Shown here: positions 30,101-37,645 of the stretch, piece by piece | Position numbering within the stretch: position 1 is the first letter of the stretch | How the letters are laid out: the number at the start of each line of letters is the position of its first letter | NCBI RefSeq assembly: GCF_000227135.1 | Contig: NC_018261.1 | Span: forward strand, 617,263 to 681,262 | DNA from: Leishmania donovani | Taxonomy: Eukaryota > Euglenozoa > Kinetoplastea > Trypanosomatida > Trypanosomatidae | Direction of reading: 5' to 3' | DNA: 64,000 nucleotides | Notes under the pieces: generated by a model | What the model was told of the DNA's origin: nothing | What the model saw: only the letters and a program-made list of their open reading frames with translations | Databases searched by the model: none | Made by a program: the position numbers and the translations under genes

Positions 30101-32572
30101 AACATCAATGACCACATGCACGAGTGCCAGCCCAACGCGCACGCAATGAAGCGCCGATGCCCGAGACGTCAGCTGCTGAGCAGATCGCGCTGTCCACTCC
30201 ACCTTCACAGCGGCGTGGCGGTGGCACTCGTCCGGCACGATAGACCAGCAGGACTCGAGGGGAGAGAAGGTGCGAAACCGTGATTGGTGCACCGATGCTT
30301 CTCGCTCGGCCACATTCGCAGCTGATGTGCGCGGGCTGCCAGCGCCGCTAGTGCTTCGAAGAGGACACGACAAATCGCTCTTTGAGCCATCCTGCTGCAC
30401 GCCTGTACGACATATGGCGAAAATCACCTCCTCTGTCGGCGCATGCGTGAACTGCCGGGTCTCCGGCGCCGCGAGAGAGGCGGCTGTGATGGAGAAGCGC
30501 TCCATGGCTCCCCAGTAGTACGCAGCCCCCAGAGCCGACCCACTAGCAGCGCTGACTCCTCCCCACTCGACACCTGCCTGGAGGGTGTGCAGTGCCACTT
30601 GGGCAAGCGTTTCGGGTGCTGTAGTGGAGGCCGCGACTTTACCTCTAATGAGGGATGGTGTGCTTGGCGCCCTCAATGCTCTGCTCTGCAGTTCCACCCT
30701 CAGCTCCTTGGCGTGGAGGAAGACGACACAGCTGGGGACGCCGCGATGACGGATAGGTTTTTTTGATAGGTTCGCGGTTGCTGGATCGGGAGTCGACGCA
30801 GTCAGCGATGTGTCGGATCGCGAAAGGGCCTTTGCCTCCTCAGGGGACATGCCGAGCTCTTGTGCAATGACTGCTCGCTGCGCATCTGTCCATTGCTCAG
30901 CCGTCATGAGTTGCACGAGTTCCCGCAGCTCGGCACGGGCCTCCTCACTCAGGCCGTCGTCGGCGGCACCGCTGGCGCGAACGCTTGCCGAAGCTGTCGG
31001 CTGCGACCCCGAGCGCCAAAACGAGAACCACCCGCCTTTCACCACTGTGGCGAGCAGCTGAGCGGGCGGCGCGCTGGGGCGCACAGGGCTTGGGGTGTCT
31101 GTCTCACCTGCGCTGGCCGCTGCCCTCTTCTCACGAAGCAACTTTTCATACTCGACGCGCTCCACGCCGACTCGCCTCATGGCAAGTCGCTTCCCGAGCT
31201 TTAGCACGTCGATCGACAGCTCGTCCTCTAGCGCGACCAGCTCCACGTGCTCGTCCACCGTCAGGGGCTCCAGCCATCCCGTTGCCCTGAGTGAAATTCG
31301 TTGTTGCCGCAGGTACAGTCGCATGTATCGATCACGCTTCTGCTTCATCGAGGTGTAGGCGAGCCACGAAAAAGGCGTTAACTTGCCAGCGGACGCCAGT
31401 GCCGCGGTCCTGTTATTTTGAACCTGCTGTCGTACCGCGTCCAGAGTGTACCGCCACCACGCACGCGGGTTAGCTCTCAGACGCTCCCCGATAGGGCGTA
31501 GCCGACGAAGCGCCTGCCGTTGTCGCACGTGCACCAAGTACTGCACGAGGCCATAGCACGTTGTGCACCTCTCGCTTGTGATGGTGCACGAGCACGCGTC
31601 ATCCATGCGCACGGCGGCCATGTACTGCGGGGTCGAGACGTCCGTGTAGACGGGCTGGTAGGCAAGCTCCACTGCCACATCGAACGGCTTCAGTAAAGAG
31701 AGTTCTCTTTCGTTGCTCGTGCTGGTGCGCAGCGAGGCTGCGAGGCCGCGAAAGGAGATGAGCTGCCGCGCCACACGCTCCCCTGGGGCGACGAAGGCCG
31801 GCTCAAAGCGCTCGTTGCACCCGCGCGTTTTGATCTCTTTGATTTGAAAGGAGAGCGACGCCTGCTGGGCGGATAGCGGCACCGAAGCGTCTATGTGCGC
31901 GCTTGGCGAGGGTGGAGAGCGCATCGAGTGCGGCGGATGCCCCTGCGGTGGCTTCAGCGTTGATGCTTCACCGACGACCCCGCCTGAAACCACGTCATCG
32001 CCACCTGGGGCTGCACAGGCGACGCAGGATGTGTAGTGCACCCACACCTCTTCCACCTCAACGCGAATGTTGTTCAGAATGCTGGCCTTCAGGCGGGCGG
32101 TAAAGTTGCTGTCGCTGCTATCAGCCGCGTCGGCTGTCGGCGGCGGCACCGAGGTTGGCGCCGGTGCAGAGTTGCTTGCCTGCGACAGGTCTTCGCGGAA
32201 AGCCATCAGAAGCGCCTCATCCGTCGCGGCCAACTCTCGAATCTTGCGTGCGCGGGCCTCTCTGACGTCTTGGTCGATGCTATAGCCAGCGGTTTCTTTG
32301 TCCGCGAGAATAAGCTGAGCCTTTCGAATCTGAACCACCACCGATTCTGATCGCAGGCGCGTCCAAGGAATGACAATGGTCAGCTCCTCGATGGTGCCCA
32401 TGAGCACACACACAGGCACGTCCAGGAAGCGCAGTGCGTCTTGCCGCACCTTCAAATTCCGCATATGCACGAGGCCATTCCACACCGACACCTTGACGTG
32501 TTCGCGATCGATGTTTTCAAAGTATTCCCCCAGGTGGGAGGTGAGAAGATCGGCGACGAGCTTGTTAAACAT
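18185..32572 (-). CDS. VPS13: VPS13 family bridge-like lipid transfer protein (4795 aa)
   Basis: The N-terminus is a textbook chorein/VPS13-N domain: MFNKLVADLLTSHLGEYFEN, then VSVWNGLVHMRNLKVRQDAL and a GTIEELTIVIPWTRLRS motif within the first ~80 residues. VPS13 proteins form long grooved rods that carry bulk phospholipid between membranes at contact sites. The middle ~3000 residues would be the repeating beta-groove modules with low-complexity insertions, including a Gln run near residue 3370. From about 3430 to 4200 five segments of the form N-x-x-x-P/L recur 138-168 residues apart (FTNRLS N3436, IRNAVGVP N3603, IFNQTDVP N3741, VNKSPYAL N3909, ENRTSF N4077), matching the Asn-containing repeats of the VAB adaptor-binding domain. 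An ATG2-C/VPS13-C-like helical segment is at about 4395-4520 (RLLVDPLLVSLSLYRS, later MSLVNIMGLDTVRSL). The last ~275 residues are divergent. It is at the long end of the family (roughly 3100-4400 aa). Confidence 0.95.
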   Translation of the reverse strand: MFNKLVADLLTSHLGEYFENIDREHVKVSVWNGLVHMRNLKVRQDALRFLDVPVCVLMGTIEELTIVIPWTRLRSESVVVQIRKAQLILADKETAGYSIDQDVREARARKIRELAATDEALLMAFREDLSQASNSAPAPTSVPPPTADAADSSDSNFTARLKASILNNIRVEVEEVWVHYTSCVACAAPGGDDVVSGGVVGEASTLKPPQGHPPHSMRSPPSPSAHIDASVPLSAQQASLSFQIKEIKTRGCNERFEPAFVAPGERVARQLISFRGLAASLRTSTSNERELSLLKPFDVAVELAYQPVYTDVSTPQYMAAVRMDDACSCTITSERCTTCYGLVQYLVHVRQRQALRRLRPIGERLRANPRAWWRYTLDAVRQQVQNNRTAALASAGKLTPFSWLAYTSMKQKRDRYMRLYLRQQRISLRATGWLEPLTVDEHVELVALEDELSIDVLKLGKRLAMRRVGVERVEYEKLLREKRAAASAGETDTPSPVRPSAPPAQLLATVVKGGWFSFWRSGSQPTASASVRASGAADDGLSEEARAELRELVQLMTAEQWTDAQRAVIAQELGMSPEEAKALSRSDTSLTASTPDPATANLSKKPIRHRGVPSCVVFLHAKELRVELQSRALRAPSTPSLIRGKVAASTTAPETLAQVALHTLQAGVEWGGVSAASGSALGAAYYWGAMERFSITAASLAAPETRQFTHAPTEEVIFAICRTGVQQDGSKSDLSCPLRSTSGAGSPRTSAANVAEREASVHQSRFRTFSPLESCWSIVPDECHRHAAVKVEWTARSAQQLTSRASALHCVRVGLALVHVVIDVVPLRHLSDFLFTVMWPERALSHSAASDSVGDAQVYTSPSIDANVDGDFTALAMPVSPRMTYAEQRCATDEDARLVVLRRRVEQQRSIDWSVAVDAVRISLSEVPQVQGCELALTQLCLRNDAVHRLQLQGRLRREVSENHSNASTSPTTTATAAAALGSLDTDWIDCFHVRMAAARLSVFFPRNDPSADGPLSIERGVLLPDTAIAAVVERSLLGRCHPNLPQWSLRMSSSDAVSLTWSRTSLSVLTTACTMLTDLAASVELNIQERGARQMGAAQSPESEAVYMCRVRVLPHTTGKRFWPAAHARQGAAGDVDDDAPPHAADELESRYKQLHPFSAARQHSTLAAAVSLPQRVSVRLGVCVVYHAQRSTFPAQYYTLQDGCTHVLLDGENDSGGTAAASVTAGPCVHLYVSQGGRNHEEALASGYRDAKRLLLDKLKVPPALLENAFWLKRAVNAWLEKGNAVEGDNNAPSQEQVRKALSRVLAHTQAVPCRYVAFQCASDAEARAFATALRRCCVSEATPPLLLRPSVQARYGTAVSAPELRKQPLYGVTVSFPSLRMTCEGSEPAVCLHALETNSDSADACRSPRRDAVLSFTPFLLRHDCYRDKQSYELSVATSVALCARFGGNAAHDSDVKLFDVSVPSSSSTNDISGSRTAGDSIAFFMRFVHYRRPSPLPSSRRCTMRVGPSARMCLRAGPTLLECGEAFWDTIGLLTNRLFGAEVIAGYPWWRSLGSDEDTRKEEVGEGADVSSRITTNVEVGWGGASECGGNALCTHVDVTAPALQVNVDLEGAADEPMVSRDIPVLRFKALGPVLEWRTTEACDHVRMTAESPQLQWCCPSATGAVPGKANWVTLMQPDGASTPSESRADSAKLSVDWKRHRLPPMLSFSDWLCGRDGGGEDVEGACVMGIRDQQELKLELRRVRLLFLYPLLMHLLGSIREGLVERASAVVVREPCWFCAGALLCPPLSWRAPEKATAAVSWTHVRKSVTLKSVVLQTPRQVDWLAQAVTSAPLPSPAPHLLLAAAHLLFTDRVQVPASSSTSDQSPAATAVDIVYDIHSSDMFISHAQPSSGAPFQWRFPSWHVNIAHSVFDARCLWAAGGPRRKSFVVVLPSRTESCVLRCSSADLTHVMDVVHANFFRPTAFGKEMESDAVDASSPASLLKAVAEESTWTLSVKGAATLCISTSRSNSSHSGGQSMQCLLRLNDATASAVRSASGELSCSFAAQQVWLGCGAPSTATSDLPESDGLCILQVAPLHSAAATPAASLRVQCSWRWLVTPKVDSTSATGTAALPERAVFLSVESFGAVTATVNGEAVVILRAMVVDDRQLRASLLRYMDQAPPSASRARTPTPSHESSGGNASDGRAKQVGRIRLQHLECRIPCSAVPAYSPSSAAPTPSTPALVLSCAISRVQVELCKNPNASYAMVRVARLVRCVLEDTSSGGSVVTAIPLALEQPTEWRAPVAAFPRPRRHASPHARVASGSPMGPPKPKDASLLDELFGELPAAKHDSALPTKAASPESDVFYVALENAPMQCKVILDLQPLWLFAPSMMHAAAMLDGVCTQVKLCAAARLRDSAAPASPHSIITTATSALHRSYALQLQSGRIALLVGETEVAVSATPGYPSVSLEAAILRAVDEQEMLVIVTEAASVSWNSVIQERECFDGAQTVLHLQSISISAIQGMQNGTVLVERFGIRVQRQLMQSGQSFESSAAGATGGIEEWRLGMDALHLTLTQLHYTALLRVALQQTSFLAAIMKYFSSASQSIAAAAAATAPDLTATAAPQKSQQHRNRQTNSPSKARCFLFHLSSLRLRVHAGNGDDGSGHQTAVYFELSDLNAAYYAGQHNWSGIADADDDLNERGVSLRLVVTLASCLLGTENVIPTLAVTAASCRAATRAARKSCSLRVVQEEQTKAYRGALQAGQVTVTVEAVPMMAWVDLLYTPYLQVTVPGYQSAKERLVQQDLWLSEDLLLSERTPLRVTNKLYSLVYLYGNGHTIHMNASRHGKLIFLEEGVTLRIMNATVCMTALSIEAYVAAGNGSYVVIDPETCSVVPPPSALERDAADVVRSAVLQMDHQRRTAAEESTKAVEEVASPRWQRFIGEVQVELRIPEPRSVAGTASMLCASTGHASTTWAQRTLVLYTDMNLCLVNSRSAATDEDELTGAFDLAHAGVRSEYCAQHGGTAVDTSDLVSDWAMKVLMTEEKRRRTGGPAGLPVRLDTIHVSASTGVEVRVRYSDAVFVARAVRHAQAAASRWQDAVRRDVWSGLSSLHRGWDAVGADSEASVGSLVQARHSRSGGEARNVLAASAGADTTVATVLLQIPYVSLFIIDDSQDNDTPLFCFYANEIHTPQCALESLHTSAELRFVLQLEYYELSRSQWAPVLEPVEVKVSFSSRKNASVMDLYDRKGYARLSTRMSSVKLCFSSEMLRNVRQLLLLRDMFESAGVDALAMRGTSDGGVASASVFHAFKMVQTIGLDVVVQLPEYVENPQGVQRRASDSHDDDAASTRARVLHVGQEWEFNLPRYRGKELPLEHQKIIVQQQQQQERPSTAPASKACGAVITLASVGVQRVTMGTSGPLQRYILADVSVPLERQGQKQVLLHTLVTFTNRLSMPLLQVVVDAPGTYDAVGVVPPASSQCVPVQVLRRRVALALGNFAEVSTSSPALTQMQLDADSIVSLGMSYDSLPCLAGTVFLCVCSSVHGSRSSASRGSDAGGVARIAVGKNFVVLSGQPGKTYFLLRIQAAARQPADVLRHPSLSPLRSVIVTAEAVVTIRNAVGVPLTVTLLTRRTQPGRRISLLDTSPDTAVYTCVCSVAVGVDGSYGATEMDPLEDVCLSVSLQQPNGVTLAQWPTAPAAGIPTAQHPPACVHAPLDKTRRDTKLVLVDPVTNETLVLAIKYAQREVTLYCRHWIFNQTDVPVQLADTTRPHHGDTERCIVPIAGLSGRTERTATVSPWKFNARGGGTQLAAVHTGPFLYHSLQAELCHKDKSHAGSKGLFLRLLEPTEAGTSGGAAQALWSEWSSQPLLVHEAAEVQVIVCASRQKRGAVWVLSCRVEMGHQASVRAYSDTRVVSIFPRWVLVNKSPYALRFSQHSSSGGYHPPAPTAQAAPFTKTVVSTLVAPAMADGRVEPLFSFAMCDDKVHNIEQCLWSPPFAIHTVEEQYVNLVYQTRGSLAEHWPQTSARAGQRAAQGVVDRLPPLRPEDILEVGEELFVRREEAKVFNVRTYEHKGCMMCVQVEEAVQPPLVLENRTSFTVCFRQRGGRRVSTVFPRRRKAWTWDAPPAAGRLPAEVELWVLTDGVDGTANSAQEATPAAAASCVLNFDPQQIGCRSSTVDAFQCELDVGDSATGASSLLFVRVRGVHGISYAVSITMEPTVDVYRTLPFPQLSLALHLASMYVLCRTTGKREGQLQDMLLLAIQPVDFSFVQGARVSNGASRPSATGSYEDANEGDVQQIQLRFRSFQVDDERPSAKQRVVAQLVDDRESGFQIERKLLRITPILYCSVVAAWLTPVELHIEDGFITAMMGYVEEVVSSWEALRPSSSCKRIDSASAAQACQALLFPWQVRLERELIAAKQHFAKAQEDSGQTLRHRRRSSVPLWSRVVAIQRLLVDPLLVSLSLYRSPGAADDPLWKLAGAASLLIGSTQDSRLQWDAVQRRNVCDTIWHLAFLYRDSYVKQMKGQYMSLVNIMGLDTVRSLVSDLLHPFGDEHTNRRGGDNGGRGAVRRQKQRVPCRRAANLLLDHGTGGTRSFSRGAATSLRRASLASASAGRVSDDMREMEEAFSATTSWLLRVPERVVQVSSQRTATVAEVARSYAWHDFMAVAQTPEIRAFGGCALAHALAEMRWTPRYSLQRTEGSGRRQSASDFVRATLDSCRRGAEGCALPQVDCSRCAELEALREARLRSRERTPLPHPVHDGFLTWEEFAHHINWYEFVDMCSDEEVRTYAPLVCQGASEASCNVCILTAL

Positions 32573-34990
32573 GACGCACAGGCCGCTGATCAGATTAGAG
32601 TTGTGTATGTGTAGGGGGTAGAAGATGTGAGAGGGTTAAAGAACCCCCGAAGGGCAGATGGCATGAAGCAGCGCAACTCGTGAAGGACTGGAAGGCGCAA
32701 AGAGACAGAGCGAGAGAGTACAGAGAGGCGACTGGCCCACATCAGATCTTTACTGTGCACTGCGACCGGTCGCCGACTCACTCGCTGGCCCAGCAGGAGA
32801 GAGAAACGACACCCCCAGAGAAGAGGCAAACAGGGCGCGATGAACGTAAGCACGGGTATCCCAGAAAGCCCGACAATAAGGTGAAAGGGTGGTGGCGGTG
32901 GTGTTGGTGTCGGGGAGGGGGGCTTGGCAAGTGGTATGCAATGGCGGCCACCTGTTTCCCAAACACGTGCATCGTGAGAGGGGGGGGGGGATGGACAGAG
33001 CAAAGAAGGACATACAAGCAAGGAAAAAAAGGTCGTGCCTTGTGCAGCCTCGCGGGGCGCGCTGATGTGCGTCTGCGATTACGTTTGCATGAAAGGCCAG
33101 GCCCGAGGGCAGGACAAAAAAAAAGAGAGCGAGAGACATGCAAAGCAAAGCAAGCGGCGCAGAGGCGCACCATCTCTTCTTGAAGAACGACGCCAATGAC
33201 CTCGCCACGACAGAAGCAAATAGAAACCAATACTGTGTGTAGTGCGACACAAGGAGAGATGCGCAGGGGCCGGCTGGGAGGGGGCCATCGCAAGGGATGG
33301 GAGGTTCACTGAAATCAGGCGTGCAGGAAAGCATCACCAGAGAGGATAGCGGAGAGTGCGGATTGGAGAATGATGTCCGCAAATGGATCTCACTGGGAGA
33401 GGAGAGACTACTCACTGGCTCGACAGGGGGAGGGAGGGGGAAGCGAGCAAGAAAGGAGAGCCACACCTCGTCTACTTGCTGAGGTGGACGATTTCGCTGC
33501 GCTTGCCCAATCCTTGTGTCTCTGTATGGGTTCTTCCTGCCGGTCTTAGCGGCGTTGCACAACGCGCCAACAGTCGCCACACACCTTTCCGCTGCCATCA
33601 GATCCGAAAGGGAAAAGCGGATGTGTCTCGTTTCCTCTTGCTGCGCATTGCTATCCTTTTGCCATGCCCGTGATCTGATGGTAAAGGGGAAGGTATGCGC
33701 TTCACCAAACAATCAAATACCTCCCCCTTGCCCGTTCCGTCTCACACAACAGCAGGTGAGCCACATGTCGAAGAGGAACAACATGCAAATCACGGAGGCA
33801 TACACTGGAGAAAGCGATCTTGATAGTTGCGTATCCCCGGTCGACACCTCTTGTCACTTGATGATGGTGTGCCTGCGTGGTAGTCTGTCGTGAAATGCCT
33901 GCGCCCAAGTATCTGTGCTCCTTTTGACAGCCCACCAGCACCGACAAACAAAGAGCCTGCCATCAGACCTGCACACAGATACACTCGCACCGAAATTTCT
34001 ATCTGCCGTTATGCGTGCTTGGTGAGTGTCTGCAAGTATGGGATGATTTGCTGTGGAGAAGGGGGAGAGGGAGGGAGAGGGGAACGGGCATTCCACAGCA
34101 TAGCATACAGAAGATGCACTTCGTGTTGCATAGGTGAGGGAGCGACCATAAAGAGACATCGAGTATAGTTTGCACACAATAGGAAGGGGCAAAAACGAAA
34201 AAGAAAGTGATACACACGTGACAAAAAACTTTATATATATGCATGTATGTATATGTGTATGCGTACACATGAATGCGTGCATGCCCCCTTACACAAAAAG
34301 GGAATAAGGACGACAACATCATAGGCGGGACGATCCTTCTCATCCCATCCTTAGAAAGCATGGCTACATTCTTATAAAACAACACAGAAGAGGGGGGGGG
34401 TGCGAGGGCGAGATCGCACAACAGCACATGCAAGAACGAAGCAAGCAGAAGCAAGCAAAAAAAAAAAACGACATACACAGAGGCGATCGTGCCCAACACG
34501 GTAAGGTATTCGGGCTGAGCCCTGACGCGTGTTCATCAGGAATTCGCCGCAAACGAAGTGACGTAAGGGCGCGAAAAAAAATGAGCGCTTGATCCGAGAC
34601 TCAGTACGGCGAATGCGCTATGACCTGCGTTGAACTTCTCTTCCGTGCTCCCCCCTGCTCTGCTCTGTCCGACTCCTCGGTCTTTGGTGCATCACGCACG
34701 GTAAGCTCGCTGCCACCACAATTTCATGCACCCCTCGCAGAAGACGTCTAGAAAAACTTTAACAAAATACAGCAGCAGAGGGTGGGCCCAACGTGAGCAG
34801 AAGTAGCAGAGAAGGCGGGGGAGGGGGGTGATCAACGCAAGGATAGCAGCAGAGGGACCACCTGAACAGGGAAGAGAAAGAAGACACAGCGAGTGAACGA
34901 AAACCTTCAACTCCTCCCCATCATCGCCATTGACGCAGAGCGTTGCGCTAAGGAAGGCTGTGCTACATAACCGTATTTGCCGACCGGCTA
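32573..34990. other. Spacer between the dehydrogenase-like gene and VPS13
   Basis: No supportable gene. The VPS13-proximal half is purine-rich on plus (pyrimidine on the transcribed strand) and contains a G11 run at 32980-32990. The dehydrogenase-proximal half contains AT-rich simple sequence near 34230-34265 (TATATATATGCATG) and a G9 run at 34392-34400. A 320-aa minus-strand frame at 32750-33712 is S/L/P/F/C-rich and looks like a by-product of pyrimidine bias. Confidence 0.6.
32688..32735 (-). promoter_or_regulatory. Putative trans-splice acceptor for VPS13
   Basis: A dense purine block on plus (GGAAGGCGCAAAGAGACAGA and onward to about 32735) reads as a polypyrimidine tract on minus. The first AG after it is at 32688-32689, giving a leader of about 115 nt to the ATG at 32572. 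Confidence 0.5.
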
Positions 34991-36283
34991 CTAGGCGGCT
35001 ACCTTTCGAGTACTCAGAGAGCCCTCGGCGAGCCGGCAGAAGAAAATCTGTGTGTCACACCACAATTTGAGTGCCGTGTCTCTGGACAACGAGTTCACGA
35101 ACAGATTGTCATCATCGACAACAGATACGAGGGATGCGACTGGCTGCGGCTCCACATCAAACACATCGAGAGCAGCAGCACGAATAGTGCCTTTTTTGAG
35201 AGCCTCGATGATGTCAGCTTCGCACACCGACATGCCACGGCCAATGTTGATGAAGACGGCGCTCGGCTTCATCTTTGCAAAGAACGCCTTGTCGAAGAAG
35301 CGCCTCGTGTGCTCCGTGCCAGGCAGCACAGAAACGACAAAGTCGGCCTCACGGATCGACTCGTCCAGNNNNNNNNNNNNNNNNNNNNNNNNNNNNNNNN
35401 NNNNNNNNNNNNNNNNNNNNNNNNNNNNNNNNNNNNNNNNNNNNNNNNNNNNNNNNNNNNNNNNNNNNNNNNNNNNNNNNNNNNNNNNNNNNNNNNNNNN
35501 NNNNNNNNNNNNNNNNNNNNNNNNNNNNNNNNNNNNNNNNNNNNNNNNNNNNNNNNNNNNNNNNNNNNNNNNNNNNNNNNNNNNNNNNNNNNNNNNNNNN
35601 NNNNNNNNNNNNNNNNNNNNNNNNNNNNNNNNNNNNNNNNNNNNNNNNNNNNNNNNNNNNNNNNNNNNNNNNNNNNNNNNNNNNNNNNNNNNNNNNNNNN
35701 NNNNNNNNNNNNNNNNNNNNNNNNNNNNNNNNNNNNNNNNNNNNNNNNNNNNNNNNNNNNNNNNNNNNNNNNNNNNNNNNNNNNNNNNNNNNNNNNNNNN
35801 NNNNNNNNNNNNNNNNNNNNNNNNNNNNNNNNNNNNNNNNNNNNNNNNNNNNNNNNNNNNNNNNNNNNNNNNNNNNNNNNNNNNNNNNNNNNNNNNNNNN
35901 NNNNNNNNNNNNNNNNNNNNNNNNNNNNNNNNNNNNNNNNNNNNNNNNNNNNNNNNNNNNNNNNNNNNNNNNNNNNNNNNNCCGGAGAGCTCCTGCTTCA
36001 GCTCCGAGAGCTTGTACGCGTCGACGCCGGCAGATAGGCTGTAGATGAGCTTCACGCGACGCTCCTCCTTGTCATAGTCGTCGCAAAGATCCTTGATGAC
36101 AGCGTGGGCGCAGCTCCCCGAAACAACCATGAAAATGCCATCGTTGTCTGCCTTCACAGAAGCAAAGCAGCTGACATCGGTGCCGCACACGATTGCGGAG
36201 ATCCTGCCCTCGAGCTGCTTCAGAACATCACACACCGCACCGCAGAGGTCATCATCGACGCAGACGCAAATGGTAGGGGCCAT
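34991..36283 (-). CDS. D-isomer-specific 2-hydroxyacid dehydrogenase-like protein, internally masked by N
   Basis: The visible N-terminal ~100 residues contain the substrate-domain motif LIYSLSAGVDAYKL (SAGVD at 84-88). The C-terminal ~126 residues contain the nucleotide-domain features of NAD(P)-dependent 2-hydroxyacid dehydrogenases: FVVSVLPGTEHTRRFF, FINIGRGMSVCEADIIEAL with the substrate-binding Arg in GRG, and AALDVFDVEPQP with the catalytic Glu. The stretch where the catalytic His (consensus TPHIA) should stand reads NLFVNSLSRDTAL, with no His. The GxGxxG Rossmann motif would fall inside the 612-base N run, so it cannot be checked. Related proteins are often labelled 3-phosphoglycerate dehydrogenase-like. 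Without the His it may be inactive, binding-only, or altered in chemistry. The reading frame is preserved across the N run (612 = 3 x 204), but the true gap length is unknown. Confidence 0.85.
   Translation of the reverse strand: MAPTICVCVDDDLCGAVCDVLKQLEGRISAIVCGTDVSCFASVKADNDGIFMVVSGSCAHAVIKDLCDDYDKEERRVKLIYSLSAGVDAYKLSELKQELSXXXXXXXXXXXXXXXXXXXXXXXXXXXXXXXXXXXXXXXXXXXXXXXXXXXXXXXXXXXXXXXXXXXXXXXXXXXXXXXXXXXXXXXXXXXXXXXXXXXXXXXXXXXXXXXXXXXXXXXXXXXXXXXXXXXXXXXXXXXXXXXXXXXXXXXXXXXXXXXXXXXXXXXXXXXXXXXXXXXXXXXXXXXXXXXXXXXXXXXXXXXXXLDESIREADFVVSVLPGTEHTRRFFDKAFFAKMKPSAVFINIGRGMSVCEADIIEALKKGTIRAAALDVFDVEPQPVASLVSVVDDDNLFVNSLSRDTALKLWCDTQIFFCRLAEGSLSTRKVAA
35370..35981. other. Assembly gap (612 N)
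   Basis: An unresolved stretch entirely inside the dehydrogenase-like gene. SAGVD to GRG is about 260 codons as drawn, against roughly 150-160 in typical members, so either the gap is over-sized or the gene has an insertion. Confidence 0.98.
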
Positions 36284-37645
36284 GCTGCCGACAGCGGAAG
36301 CACAGAATGGGCAGGAGCGTCGGAGGTGGAAGTTCGCAGGAAGGCCGGGAATGGCGGCGAGCGCACCTCTCTAGGTAGGAGGTTTTTACGGATAAAGGAA
36401 CAAAGAGGAAAACAGCGAGAAAGAGAGGATAACACCAGTCTTGCAGACCCCTAGAACAAGAACAGAAGGCAGAAAACGGCAGAGACACTACAGGCGCCGT
36501 GGCAGTCAAAGGAAAAGAAAAACAAATCGAGTAAAATGTAGGAATCGACGCGGGTATCGTGCTAGTGGAGGGATGTGCAGCCGCGTCCACCGAAGGGCGA
36601 GCGTACAAATGGGAAGGGAAAAGAGTAGCCGGTGACAGAGGCGGGAGCAAAAACAAAAAAAAGTCAGAACACCGGATATGTAGACGATGCCGAAATGGGT
36701 ACCGAATCACGTGATACCGAGACGAAACGGAGCGAGAGGGGCGTTCAGTGAGGTGAGAAAGCCTTCTCGATGTGAATGGCACAAATGACAAGAAGAGCTT
36801 GACAAGTGTAAAGATGTCGGCGACGAGAGAGAGAATGTCTGCTTGTGTGTGGTAGTGGTGGTGGGAAAAGAGAATTTGAAGATTCGTGAACGGAGGCGGA
36901 AGAATGCCAACGATGAGCATGATTAAGTTGCATTTTTCACGTCAAGCGACCTGTTTGAGCACGGCGGCATGTGTACGATTCCAGCTTGAGAGCAGAACGA
37001 GAAGCGGCAGCTGCAGCAGCGTGTTCCATAGTTTCCGCCGTCGAGCAGGACGTGCACATCAGTCTCGCAGCCACAAACGTGCCACCATGCGGCACTGGTA
37101 GGCAGTAGCGGTTATCCTGCACCTTCACGGTCGACTCTTTCACTTCGTATTGCCCAAGCGGCGGAGAAAGATCTTGGCATACGCATATCAAGAAAGCGAA
37201 GATGAAGGCGGTTCTAATGGAGAGCAGAAGCCGCACATACGCGGCATTCCGAATTTCTGCTCTCCGCTTTCATTCGCGGTAGCACGGGCACCGGCACAGA
37301 GTAGTCTTGAAGGAAACACCACATGAGGGGGGGGGGCACGACTCACATAGGCCCAATGTGGCCCAGTGAGGTAGTGTACATCAAATAAACACAGACAAAA
37401 AAGAGATTGCTGGAAAAACGCCACAACAGCGGGCGCACACTCCAAAGGCGGCGATGCAGACCAACAACAACGAGAGGTAGAGGGCATGCAAGCCCGGGGA
37501 GAGGCTTCTGCGGAACCCCGCGAGGAGGGGGCACGGTCCGCGCGCCGAAGGGTGAAGCTCCACGGAGACACGTCACAGACGAAACAAAAAACAGCCAGAA
37601 GTCGCGCTGTGTGCACCGCGACAGCCCTGGCGCTTTTCCCTGCGG
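36284..37645. other. Spacer upstream of the dehydrogenase-like gene
   Basis: Non-coding. It holds the 3' region of the 37646-38479 gene and the leader of the dehydrogenase-like gene, with a G10 run at 37327-37336 and purine-rich plus strand at about 36390-36660. A 222-aa minus frame at 36252-36920 is S/P/L/F-rich, overlaps the start of the dehydrogenase-like gene in another frame, and is not credible. Confidence 0.6.
36371..36433 (-). promoter_or_regulatory. Putative trans-splice acceptor for the dehydrogenase-like gene
   Basis: Plus-strand purines at about 36390-36433 (GGAACAAAGAGGAAAACAGC and on) form a minus-strand polypyrimidine tract followed by the AG at 36371-36372. The leader would be about 87 nt. 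Confidence 0.5.

Noticed and set aside
32750..33712. 320-aa minus-strand frame upstream of VPS13
   Set aside because: Composition follows the local pyrimidine bias, it spans the probable splice region, and it shows no domain or conserved motif.
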